The notes below the pieces were generated by a model. The model saw nothing but the letters and a program-made list of their open reading frames with translations, was not told the origin of the DNA and searched no databases. From Gammaproteobacteria bacterium Ga0077554 (GTDB lineage: Bacteria > Pseudomonadota > Gammaproteobacteria > Ga0077554 > Ga007554), in assembly GCA_001464585.1 (NCBI GenBank), contig LNFF01000008.1:62001-126000 (forward strand): DNA of 64,000 nucleotides, given 5' to 3'. Made by a program: the position numbers and the translations under genes. Positions within the stretch are counted from its first letter, which is position 1, and each line of letters opens with the position of its first letter. Positions 17,197-25,121 of the stretch are shown piece by piece.

Positions 17197-18008
17197 GCGA
17201 CGCTACCGCCCAGATAGGCTGCGATGACGCGCGGGTCACGTTGTACGTCGGCGGGTACTCCTTCGGCAATTTTTTTTCCATAATCAAGCACTGCGACACG
17301 ATGGCATAAACTCATCACAAGTTTCACATCGTGTTCTATCAACAGCAGCGTTAAACCCAGCTCATCACGCAGGCGTTGCAATAATTTTTGCAACGCCACG
17401 CGTTCACTGGGGTTCATCCCAGCGGCGGGTTCATCCAGTGCCAACAGTTGCGGATCAGTCGCCAGCGCGCGGGCGATTTCCAGGCGGCGTTGATCGCCAT
17501 AAGAAAGATGCTTGGCCACGGCGCGGGCATGTTTTGCAATACCCACCACATCGAGCAATTCATGGGCGCGTTTGCGCATGGCGGCTTCTTCGGCACGTAC
17601 CGCCGGGGTACGCAGTATCGCGCCAATCACACCCGCATGGGTACGCGCGTGCCGCCCCACCATGACATTTTCCAGCACCGTCATATTAGCGAACAGGCGA
17701 ATATTCTGAAAAGTGCGTGCCAGCCCCAGCGTTACAACAACATGGGGTTTTAGTCCCTGCAAGGTATGTTCATTGAAAGTAATGTTGCCGGAGGAAATGC
17801 TGTATAAACCAGTAAGCACGTTAAACAGCGTGGTTTTTCCCGCGCCATTGGGGCCGATCAGGCCGAAGATTTCTTTGCTATGGATATTCAAGGACACATC
17901 ATTCAGCGCACTTAAGCCGCCGAAATTTTTCGTGACATTGTGGGCGCTCAATAACGCAGCAGGTAAGGCGGCGCTTTCGGGATTACTACTTGGCATCTGA
18001 AAGCTCAC
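17193..18008 (-). CDS. livG: Branched-chain amino acid ABC transporter ATPase LivG
   Basis: A 271-residue ABC ATPase with Walker A '[16 protein letters not shown]', signature 'LSYGDQRRLEIARALA' (the LSYG form is typical of LivG) and Walker B 'LLALDEPAAGMNP'. It also has the LivG-type 'FGLIGPNGAG' and 'RTFQNIRLFANMTVLENVMV' stretches. It pairs with LivF on the cytoplasmic side of the LivH/LivM channel. The N-terminal dozen residues are poorly conserved; the first in-frame ATG at 18008 overlaps livM by 23 bases. The end overlaps livF by four bases. Confidence 0.94.
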   Translation of the reverse strand: MSFQMPSSNPESAALPAALLSAHNVTKNFGGLSALNDVSLNIHSKEIFGLIGPNGAGKTTLFNVLTGLYSISSGNITFNEHTLQGLKPHVVVTLGLARTFQNIRLFANMTVLENVMVGRHARTHAGVIGAILRTPAVRAEEAAMRKRAHELLDVVGIAKHARAVAKHLSYGDQRRLEIARALATDPQLLALDEPAAGMNPSERVALQKLLQRLRDELGLTLLLIEHDVKLVMSLCHRVAVLDYGKKIAEGVPADVQRDPRVIAAYLGGSVA

Positions 18009-19074
18009 GCGAACGTTGCCGTGACGGCCATAAACCCGCAGGGCGGAAGATCATCATGATAATCAGCGCCAGGCCGAATAACAGCATGCGTAAATCTGAA
18101 GGATCGACCAGCACCGACCCAAACAGATAGCGTTGCAGATCGCCAATATAACGCAAGGCCTCAGGTAACACGGTCAACAACACGGCGCCCAGAATCACGC
18201 CTGGAATATGCCCCATGCCGCCCAGCACAATCATGCACAAAATCATGATTGATTCGAGCAGATTGAAGCTTTCGGGGCTGACGAATCCTTGCAAGCCCGC
18301 GAACAGGCCGCCGCTGACGCCGCCAAATGAAGCGCCGATGGCAAAGGCCAGCAGTTTGATGTTGCGGGTATTAATGCCCATGGCTTCAGCGGCGACTTCA
18401 TCTTCGCGGATGGCGACCCAGGCGCGGCCGATGCGTGAATTCTGCAAGCGCATGGAAATGAAAATGACCAGCAGGGTGAGGAGCAGAAACAGATAATAGA
18501 TGTTATAGCTGCCGGGAATGGCGATGCCGGCAATAGTGTGCGCTTGATTCAATGAGACGCCACCGACATAAAATGGGTCGATCAGGTTGATACCTTGCGG
18601 ACCATTGGTAATATTGATTGGGGCGTTGAGGTTGTTGAGAAAAATACGAATGATTTCGCCGAAACCCAGCGTGACGACTGCCAGATAATCGCCGCGCAAT
18701 CGTAATGTGGGCGTGCCCAACAGCACGCCAAAAAGACCGGCAACCAGCGCGCCAATTGGCAAGATAACCCAGAAAGGTAAATGCAGGCCGAAATGCGGAG
18801 ACGCGAGCAGGGCATAGCAATACGCGCCCACGGCGTAAAATGCCACATAACCCAGGTCCAGCAGACCTGCATAACCGACAACAATATTAAGCCCAAGCGC
18901 GAGCATGATGTACAACAGTGTGAAATTCAGCACCCGCACCCAACTGCGGCCCAGGCCAAGGTCGACCAGAAATGGCAGCGCGGCCAGCAGGGCGCCCACC
19001 ACCACGAAAGCAATCCATGCCGCACGGCGATCATGTTTGAAAGTGGACCAGCGCGTTGCAAAATGATTCACCAC
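17986..19074 (-). CDS. livM: Branched-chain amino acid ABC transporter permease LivM
   Basis: A 362-residue inner-membrane permease with eight or more hydrophobic segments. 'MLALGLNIVVGYAGLLDLGY' near 60-80 is the LivM family hallmark, and 'LGFGEIIRIFLNN' and 'GRAWVAIREDEVAAEAMGIN' form the EAA-like coupling loop. 'GMGHIPGVILGAVLLTVLPE' follows near the C-terminus. It forms the channel with LivH. It sits one base downstream of livH and overlaps livG by 23 bases, in the canonical order K-H-M-G-F. A short charged segment before the first membrane helix is normal for the family. Confidence 0.93.
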   Translation of the reverse strand: MVNHFATRWSTFKHDRRAAWIAFVVVGALLAALPFLVDLGLGRSWVRVLNFTLLYIMLALGLNIVVGYAGLLDLGYVAFYAVGAYCYALLASPHFGLHLPFWVILPIGALVAGLFGVLLGTPTLRLRGDYLAVVTLGFGEIIRIFLNNLNAPINITNGPQGINLIDPFYVGGVSLNQAHTIAGIAIPGSYNIYYLFLLLTLLVIFISMRLQNSRIGRAWVAIREDEVAAEAMGINTRNIKLLAFAIGASFGGVSGGLFAGLQGFVSPESFNLLESIMILCMIVLGGMGHIPGVILGAVLLTVLPEALRYIGDLQRYLFGSVLVDPSDLRMLLFGLALIIMMIFRPAGLWPSRQRSRELSDAK

Positions 19075-19075
19075 A

Positions 19076-20005
19076 TTACGCCCGTTCTACTACGCGCTCT
19101 CCGAGCAGTCCGGAAGGGCGAAACACCAGCACCAGAATCAACACCAGAAACGCAAACACATCTTGATAATGGCTGCCGAGGAAGCCGCCAGTAAGGTCGC
19201 CGATATAACCCGCGCCGAGGCTTTCGATCACACCCAGCAGCAGGCCACCGAGCATCGCTCCGGCGATGTTGCCGATGCCACCTAATACGGCCGCGCAGAA
19301 TGCTTTCAAGCCCAGCAGGAAGCCCATGTAATAATGCGCCAGGCCATAATAGGCGCCAACCATTACGCCCGCGATTGCGGCAAGCGCGGAACCCAGAATG
19401 AATGTAATGGCGATAATGTTGTTAACATTCACGCCCATTAAACTTGCTGCCTGCGGTGACTGCGCCGTGGCGCGCATGGCGCGGCCGAGCCGGGTTTTGT
19501 GTACCAGCATGATTAACCCCGCCATCAACAGCGCCGAGAAAATAAAAATGAAAATTTGCAGGTTGGAGATGGTCGCGCCGAGAACTTCATAGCGCTGTAT
19601 GGGAATAATCGGTGGAAACGAAATATATTGCCGTCCCCAGATCAACATGGCGGCATTCTGCAGCACAATGGATACGCCAATCGCCGTGATGAGTGGCGCA
19701 AGGCGCGGTGCGTGGCGCAGTGGCCGATAGGCAACACGTTCAATCACAAAACCCAGAGCCATGCACGCAGGAATGGCGGTGAGCACGCCCATGAAAACAA
19801 TCATCACACCAGGCAAGTCCAGCGTGCTGCCGATCAGCAGATTGATGACGGCCAGGCTCACCATGGCGCCGATCATGGTAATTTCGCCGTGCGCGAAGTT
19901 GATTAATTCGAGAATGCCATACACCATGGTGTAACCCAGCGCGACCAAGGCGTAGATGCTGCCGAGTACTAAACCGTTGATAAGTTGCTGGAGGAAGATG
20001 TCCAA
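19076..20005 (-). CDS. livH: Branched-chain amino acid ABC transporter permease LivH
   Basis: A 309-residue polytopic permease. 'LINGLVLGSIYALVALGYTM' followed by 'LELINFAHGEITMIGAM' is the LivH signature, and 'GRAMRATAQSPQAASLMGVN' is the coupling loop facing the ATPases. 'FCAAVLGGIGNIAGAMLGG' lies near residue 240. With LivM it makes the translocation pore. It starts 18 bases after the stop of the binding-protein gene, and LivM follows after one base, so the five genes form one transcription unit. Confidence 0.94.
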   Translation of the reverse strand: MDIFLQQLINGLVLGSIYALVALGYTMVYGILELINFAHGEITMIGAMVSLAVINLLIGSTLDLPGVMIVFMGVLTAIPACMALGFVIERVAYRPLRHAPRLAPLITAIGVSIVLQNAAMLIWGRQYISFPPIIPIQRYEVLGATISNLQIFIFIFSALLMAGLIMLVHKTRLGRAMRATAQSPQAASLMGVNVNNIIAITFILGSALAAIAGVMVGAYYGLAHYYMGFLLGLKAFCAAVLGGIGNIAGAMLGGLLLGVIESLGAGYIGDLTGGFLGSHYQDVFAFLVLILVLVFRPSGLLGERVVERA

Positions 20006-20023
20006 TATGTCTGCTCTTAAGGA

Positions 20024-21214
20024 TTACTTGGCTTCAAGTGTCTCAAGCACTTCCCATTTACCGTTTTTTACTTGATAGAGCGTAATCATTCCGTCCTTAA
20101 GATCGCCTTTCCCATCAAAGCTGATTTTCGCCGTGACGCCGTCATGGACGATGCCTGCCAGCTTGGGCAGGTATTTTGCGGGTTCGACCGAATCCGCCTG
20201 CTGCATGGCCGCGATCATGACATTTACCGCATCATAACAATATGGGGCATAGAGTTGAATCTGGCCGTATTTGGCGGTAAATCGTGTGCCAAATTCCTTG
20301 CCCCCCGGCATTTTTTCCAGGGGCAAACCGGGCAGCGAACTGTAGGCGCCTTCCGCATCGCCTGCCGCGAGTTTGATAAACTCTGGCGTGCTGCCGCCGT
20401 CACCGGTGAGAAATTTAGCGGTTAGTCCCAACCCGCGCACCTGTTTCATCATGGGTCCGCCTTGAGCATCCATGCCGCCGTAAAATAATATATCAGGCTT
20501 CACGGATTTTATTTTGGTTAAAATAGCCATAAAGTCGGTGGCTTTATCAGTGGTGAATTCGTGCGCCACAATCTGCGCACCGCCGTTCAAGACGGCTTTT
20601 TTAAACTCATCAGCCAAGCCCTGACCATATGCGCTACGGTCGTCAATGATAGCGATTTTCTTGCCGCCCATTTGATGGGTCGCGTAGTAACCCAGCACTT
20701 TGCCCTGCTGTGCATCGTTAGCCATGACGCGAAAAGCAGTTTTGAAACCTTGCGCGGTGTAGGTGACATTGGTTGCTGACGGGGAAATTTGCACGATGCC
20801 GGCATCCGAGTAAATCTTCGATGACGGGATGGTGGTGCCAGAGTTGAGATGCCCAATCACGCCTTTGACTTGCTGATCCACGAATTTCTGCGCCACCATG
20901 GTTCCCATGCGCGGATCGGCCTGGTCATCTTCGCTGATCAGTTCAAAACGGATTTTTTTGCCGCCTATTGTTATGCCCTTGGCGTTGGCTTCATCAATGG
21001 CCATTTTAGTGCCGTTTTCGTTGTCCTTGCCGAGATGGGACTGGGGGCCGGTCAGCGGTGCGGCGGCGCCGATTTTTACCACTTCTTCCCCCGCTTGCGC
21101 TGTTGCAGCCGTGCCGGGATTCGTTGCAGTGCTGGTGTTATCCTGTTTGCCACAGGCAACCATCGCCAGGCACAGCAGGGGGATAAGGTTTTGCGCAAGG
21201 CGGGAGTATTTCAT
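20024..21214 (-). CDS. Branched-chain amino acid-binding lipoprotein (LivK/BraC type)
   Basis: A 396-residue periplasmic binding protein, first gene of the liv operon. The N-terminus has a lipobox ('LCLAMVACGKQ', Cys at about 21), so it is probably a lipoprotein rather than a free periplasmic protein. An Ala/Thr-rich linker follows, then the receptor fold: 'VVKIGAAAPLTGPQSHLGKD', 'GVIGHLNSGTTIPSSKIYSD' with a Ser/Thr ligand-contact region, and 'KIAIIDDRSAYGQGLADEFK'. It captures a branched-chain or related amino acid or amide for LivHMGF. The ligand cannot be told from sequence. The 88-base upstream gap to the DUF2892 gene should hold the promoter. Confidence 0.9.
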   Translation of the reverse strand: MKYSRLAQNLIPLLCLAMVACGKQDNTSTATNPGTAATAQAGEEVVKIGAAAPLTGPQSHLGKDNENGTKMAIDEANAKGITIGGKKIRFELISEDDQADPRMGTMVAQKFVDQQVKGVIGHLNSGTTIPSSKIYSDAGIVQISPSATNVTYTAQGFKTAFRVMANDAQQGKVLGYYATHQMGGKKIAIIDDRSAYGQGLADEFKKAVLNGGAQIVAHEFTTDKATDFMAILTKIKSVKPDILFYGGMDAQGGPMMKQVRGLGLTAKFLTGDGGSTPEFIKLAAGDAEGAYSSLPGLPLEKMPGGKEFGTRFTAKYGQIQLYAPYCYDAVNVMIAAMQQADSVEPAKYLPKLAGIVHDGVTAKISFDGKGDLKDGMITLYQVKNGKWEVLETLEAK

Positions 21215-21302
21215 GATGGTTTTAATCCTGGGCGTATTGTGATGAAAATATAAAAATAACTACTTTGTGTAAACAGTGATATAAAACCCGTGAAATAATA
21301 TT

Positions 21303-21503
21303 TCATCCCATTTTTTTATTTACAGAGCAGGTATTTATGCCGAACAAAGCATAAGGGGGGCACCATCCTATAAGCCCTGTGGCAATCGGTAATAAACCAA
21401 TCCAGCCCCAGGGTGTTTGTGGGCCGATAAATACCAGGCTTACCAAACCCAAGCCTGCGACAACCCGTATTACACGTTCTGTTGAACCTACGTTTTTTTG
21501 CAT
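21303..21503 (-). CDS. DUF2892 (YgaP transmembrane-like) small membrane protein
   Basis: A 66-residue protein with two membrane segments separated by 'GPQTPW'. The start 'MQKNVGSTERVIRVVAGLGL' and the C-terminal 'GLIGWCPPYALFGINTC' are typical of DUF2892, the membrane part of YgaP-type proteins. Here it stands alone without a rhodanese domain. Two or three Cys near the end could carry persulfide or metal chemistry, but that is speculative. It lies between DAHP synthase and the liv operon on the same strand, with gaps of 18 and 88 bases. Confidence 0.82.
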   Translation of the reverse strand: MQKNVGSTERVIRVVAGLGLVSLVFIGPQTPWGWIGLLPIATGLIGWCPPYALFGINTCSVNKKMG

Positions 21504-21521
21504 GGTGATACTCCTGTTAGT

Positions 21522-22655
21522 TTATGCGGCCGCGCTGCTGGCCCTTGAAAAATCGTCGGCTAATTTTGTGCGCATTTCATAGGCTTGCCGCGCAATGTTC
21601 ACGTCTTCGAGAAAGTAAGGTAATTCCTGCAATGTCAACGCTTGCGGGCCGTCTACCAGCGCCTTGGCAGGGGCAGGGTGAAAATCTACCAGCACCATAT
21701 TGGCGCCAGCCATAATGCCCTGTGCAGTAACGTGCATGATGTCGAGGATTTTATCTGGTGCGCGTTCACGGCTGCCGACAGAGTGTGATGGGTCGATGCA
21801 CACCGGCATACGCGTCAGGCGTTTAATCGCTGGCACGTGGGAAAAATCCACAAAATTACGGTGCGGATCGCCCATGTTGGTTTTCATGCCGCGCAGGCCA
21901 AACACCACGTTACGATTTCCCTCGCTCGCCAGGTATTCTGCAGCATTGAGCGACTCTTCGAGCGTGATACCAAAGCCGCGTTTCAGCAGCACCGGAAACT
22001 CCAGTTGTCGCCCGACGATTTTCAGCAACTCAAAATTCTGGGTATTGCGTGTGCCGATTTGCAGCATGACGCCAGTGGGGTTGCCGGTGTGCCGCAACGC
22101 TTCACGGATCTCATCCACATGCGACTCGTGCGTCACTTCCATGGCGATTACTTTTATGCCGTATTTGCCTGCCAACTCGAAAACATAGGGCAAGCACGCC
22201 TTGCCGTGCCCCTGAAATGAATAAGGGTTGGTACGTGGTTTGTAGGCGCCCATCCGCGTACACACCTGGCCATTATCGCGCAACGCCTTCATCATCAGCC
22301 CAACATGCTGTGGTGTATCTACCGCGCACAGGCCTGCAAAAACATGCAGGGTATCCTGGCCAAAACGCACGCCGTTGTAATTAAAATGCGTGGCGCGGCC
22401 GTCATCTTTGTGCCGGCCCAGAATCCGGTATTCTTCGGATATCCGCACCACGCGTTCTACGCCGGACAGGGTGTTTATTTCTTCTTTCGAAAGGGGAACG
22501 GTATCGCCAATCAGATAAAGCTCGGTGAGCACTTGCTGCGTGCCAGATTCCTCATGCAATCTTACCTGAATGCCTGGCAGATGCGCGAGATACTCGATGA
22601 TGTTTTTGTAATCGACGCCTTGCTTGTCAATATTAGGCTTAAGTATGATAATCAT
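21522..22655 (-). CDS. 3-deoxy-7-phosphoheptulonate (DAHP) synthase, type I-beta
   Basis: A 377-residue enzyme condensing phosphoenolpyruvate and erythrose-4-phosphate in the first step of aromatic amino-acid synthesis. Residues 1-90 form the ferredoxin-like regulatory domain of type I-beta enzymes ('MIIILKPNIDKQGVDY'). The barrel follows with 'RMGAYKPRTNPYSFQGHG', 'QIGTRNTQNFELLKIVG', 'VLLKRGFG', 'GLRGMKT' and 'VCIDPSHSVGSRE', which provide the PEP-binding Arg/Lys and metal-binding His/Glu. The later shikimate gene aroC is 14 kb away. Family names aroF/aroG are used inconsistently for this type, so no symbol is given. Confidence 0.92.
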   Translation of the reverse strand: MIIILKPNIDKQGVDYKNIIEYLAHLPGIQVRLHEESGTQQVLTELYLIGDTVPLSKEEINTLSGVERVVRISEEYRILGRHKDDGRATHFNYNGVRFGQDTLHVFAGLCAVDTPQHVGLMMKALRDNGQVCTRMGAYKPRTNPYSFQGHGKACLPYVFELAGKYGIKVIAMEVTHESHVDEIREALRHTGNPTGVMLQIGTRNTQNFELLKIVGRQLEFPVLLKRGFGITLEESLNAAEYLASEGNRNVVFGLRGMKTNMGDPHRNFVDFSHVPAIKRLTRMPVCIDPSHSVGSRERAPDKILDIMHVTAQGIMAGANMVLVDFHPAPAKALVDGPQALTLQELPYFLEDVNIARQAYEMRTKLADDFSRASSAAA

Positions 22656-22722
22656 CGATTATTTCCATAAAATATGGGATTTTTTGCTATTGGTATTTTA
22701 AATAAAAATTATCCAGGCGCTG

Positions 22723-23265
22723 CTATTTGCTGGAGTTGGGTGCAGGGCTGGAGGGGGGTGCCTGACCGGGTAAGGCAATCCCTTCTTTTTTGAAAGCCGC
22801 TTTGATGCGCTGCTCTATGTCGGGGCCTAAGCTTTGCGCCAGTTTGCGTGCTTCCATCATGCCTTCATTAGCAATGAGCGCCATGTTGGTGATGCTTTTT
22901 TTGCCAGTGGGGCTTTGATAAAAAGCCAGGACTTCCTTCAGTTCAGCCTGTGTGAAATATTTATTGTAACTGGCCACGGTTTTTTCCGTGAGGCCACCAG
23001 GAGCATTTACTTTTTCTTTAAAAAGCGCCGTGAGATCCTTGTCAAGATTAGTATAAAAGCGCGCGGGGATCTCAGGGCGCGCTTGCTTAAGGCTATTTGC
23101 CATGTTTTGAGTAATGGCGCCCGCAATCTGCGCGGGCATATTGTCACTGCCGGTAATGTCCATCAGCTTGAGAATATCGGCTTTTTTGCCGCTGGTTAAT
23201 TCGTCAGCGTGCACAAATAGCGGCATTACGACAAGTAAAGAAACAGCCAGGGTACGAGTCAGCAT
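22723..23265 (-). CDS. DUF2059 domain exported protein
   Basis: A 180-residue protein with a signal peptide ('LLVVMPLFVHA', cleavage near residue 20). The helical DUF2059 core covers about residues 80-140: 'KVNAPGGLTEKTVASYNKYF', then 'AELKEVLAFYQSPTGKKSI'. A Pro/Ser-rich tail follows. Members are predicted periplasmic or outer-membrane-associated and are of unknown function. It is a monocistron between DAHP synthase and the divergent DUF302 gene. Confidence 0.85.
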   Translation of the reverse strand: MLTRTLAVSLLVVMPLFVHADELTSGKKADILKLMDITGSDNMPAQIAGAITQNMANSLKQARPEIPARFYTNLDKDLTALFKEKVNAPGGLTEKTVASYNKYFTQAELKEVLAFYQSPTGKKSITNMALIANEGMMEARKLAQSLGPDIEQRIKAAFKKEGIALPGQAPPSSPAPNSSK

Positions 23266-23449
23266 AAGCGCCTCATTTTATAAGGTAAATGGATGTTTTG
23301 GATGCCATAAAGCAGGCATCGCAACAGGTTAAGTGTGTTGTATGGCGAGAAAATTGTCAATAAACTCGATATTATGGACACTCTCGCAGTACACTTGTCA
23401 CAGTACATCATCCATCATCGTGCAGGCCATCCCGTAAGGAGTAAATAGT

Positions 23450-23848
23450 ATGCTGCAATCTCATAATTATGGCTTTGGAAAAATTGTGGACATGAGCGTG
23501 GAACAGGCAGAAACGCGTGTCACCGAGACGCTTAAAGAGAAGGGTTTTGGCATCCTCACGCGCATTGATGTGGCGGCAACGCTGAAACAAAAACTCGGTG
23601 CGGATATGCCACCGTATGTGATTTTGGGCGCATGCAATCCACCGTTAGCGCATCAGGTGATTACCGCTGAACCCGAGGTGGGATTGTTGCTGCCGTGCAA
23701 TGTCATTGTTTATCAGGACGCCAACCAGCAAGTGCATATTTCGGCGATGGATCCTCAACCGGTAATGAGCTTGATTGATAATGCCCAGGTCGTGCCGATC
23801 GCCCGTAAAGTGCGCGCTTTGTTGCAGGAGGCGCTGGAAGCGGTATGA
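23450..23848 (+). CDS. DUF302 domain protein
   Basis: A 132-residue soluble protein nearly entirely covered by a DUF302 domain: 'SVEQAETRVTETLKEKGFGI', 'DVAATLKQKLG', 'VILGACNPPLAHQVITAEPE' and 'LLPCNVIVYQD'. The Cys in 'GACNPP' and in 'LLPCNV' are conserved in the family. Function is unknown; members often occur near redox or sulfur genes and may bind small ligands. A ribosome site (AAGGAG at 23436-23441) precedes the ATG. It is divergent from the DUF2059 gene and monocistronic. Confidence 0.86.
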   Translation: MLQSHNYGFGKIVDMSVEQAETRVTETLKEKGFGILTRIDVAATLKQKLGADMPPYVILGACNPPLAHQVITAEPEVGLLLPCNVIVYQDANQQVHISAMDPQPVMSLIDNAQVVPIARKVRALLQEALEAV

Positions 23849-24020
23849 CACGTTAACCGATTGGTTACCCGCTTCCCAAGCCTGCAGGATATTGCAAAAT
23901 CAAGTATATTAAGTGGTATGCGCGTGTGCTATGCAGGCATGATTTTTGCTTTTCCCTGTTTTCAGATTTGAAAAATGGCGTTAGGACACCTCTAAAATCC
24001 AGCTTAAGGAATAACTCAGC

Positions 24021-24698
24021 GTGTTTGAAATTATCAAGGCGGGCGGATGGGTGATGATACCCATCCTGCTCTGCTCGGTGGTTGCGGTAGCGATTATCGG
24101 CGAGCGGTTGTGGGCATTACAGCGCAAGAAAGTATGCCCGCAACATTTGGTGCCGCAAGTCTGGCAATGGGTCAAGAATAATCAACTGGAGGGCGTGCAT
24201 ATCGCGGGCCTGATGAAGGATTCACCGTTGGGGCGGATTCTTGCGGCGGGTCTCATCAACCGTCATCAGGATCGCGCCATCATGAAAGAAAGCATTGAAG
24301 ATGTTGGTCGGCATGTAGTGTTTGATCTGGAACGCTACCTGAATACGCTGGGTACGATTGCGGCGGTGTCGCCATTATTAGGCCTATTAGGCACGGTGAC
24401 GGGTATCATTCGCTCGTTCAATGTGATTTCGGGAGCGGAAGGGATGGGTAGCCCGGCATTGCTGGCGGGAGGCATTTCTGAAGCGCTGATCACCACAGCG
24501 GCCGGTATGATGGTGGCTATCCCCAGCCTGATCTGTTACCGCTATTTCCGTGGCCGTGTCGATGAGCTGGTGGTTTATATGGAGCAAGAGGCGCTTAAGC
24601 TGGTTGAGATACTGCATGGCGATCGCGGCCGTGAGCGTGATGCGGATCCGCGTGAGCGTGATGTGGATCTATTGGTCTCAGGAAAAAAACGCGCGTGA
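24021..24698 (+). CDS. exbB: ExbB/TolQ-family proton channel subunit
   Basis: A 225-residue MotA/TolQ/ExbB protein with a GTG start preceded by AAGGA. It has three membrane segments (about 10-32, 110-135 and 155-180). 'VSPLLGLLGTVTGIIRSF' near 114-131 is the family signature lining the proton path. With ExbD it forms a proton-motive-force motor that energises TonB or a related envelope process. The GTG start of exbD overlaps its stop by four bases (GTGA). In this gene order, before msbA and lpxK, the pair is widespread in proteobacteria and may serve envelope assembly rather than iron uptake. Confidence 0.9.
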   Translation: MFEIIKAGGWVMIPILLCSVVAVAIIGERLWALQRKKVCPQHLVPQVWQWVKNNQLEGVHIAGLMKDSPLGRILAAGLINRHQDRAIMKESIEDVGRHVVFDLERYLNTLGTIAAVSPLLGLLGTVTGIIRSFNVISGAEGMGSPALLAGGISEALITTAAGMMVAIPSLICYRYFRGRVDELVVYMEQEALKLVEILHGDRGRERDADPRERDVDLLVSGKKRA

Positions 24699-25120
24699 AA
24701 TTTCGCAGCAAACATCGGGAAGAACTCGAGCTTAACCTGATACCCCTGGTTGATGTGGTATTGTTGCTGGTGGTATTTTTCATGTTGTCGACGACTTTCA
24801 ATAAAGAATCGGCGATTACCGTAGACTTGCCCGAAGCCTCGCCTGAGGTGCGCGACACACAGAAAAAAATATTGGAAATTACCATTGATGTGCGGGGTGA
24901 TTTTTATATTAATCAGAAGCGGGTGGTGAATACCCAAATTGAAACCCTGAAGCGCGCACTGGGCGCGGCAGCCGGGGAATCGCGCGACATGCCATTGCTG
25001 ATCAGTGCCGATGCCAAAACGCCGCACCAGGCCGTGGTCACAGCGATGGATGCGGCCGGGCAACTGGGTTTTGTACATTTGTCGCTGGCCACCAAGCGCA
25101 CGAATAAGGCAGCACGTTAA
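24695..25120 (+). CDS. exbD: ExbD-family biopolymer transport protein
   Basis: A 141-residue single-pass membrane protein. A cytoplasmic stretch ends in 'LNLIPLVDVVLLLVVFFML', where the Asp in the membrane helix is the protonatable residue of ExbD/TolR. A periplasmic domain follows ('VDLPEASPE', 'LLISADAKTPHQAVVTAMDA'). It partners the upstream ExbB, sharing GTGA. msbA follows after one base, so these genes are co-transcribed with the lipid A genes. Confidence 0.92.
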   Translation: MKFRSKHREELELNLIPLVDVVLLLVVFFMLSTTFNKESAITVDLPEASPEVRDTQKKILEITIDVRGDFYINQKRVVNTQIETLKRALGAAAGESRDMPLLISADAKTPHQAVVTAMDAAGQLGFVHLSLATKRTNKAAR

Positions 25121-25121
25121 C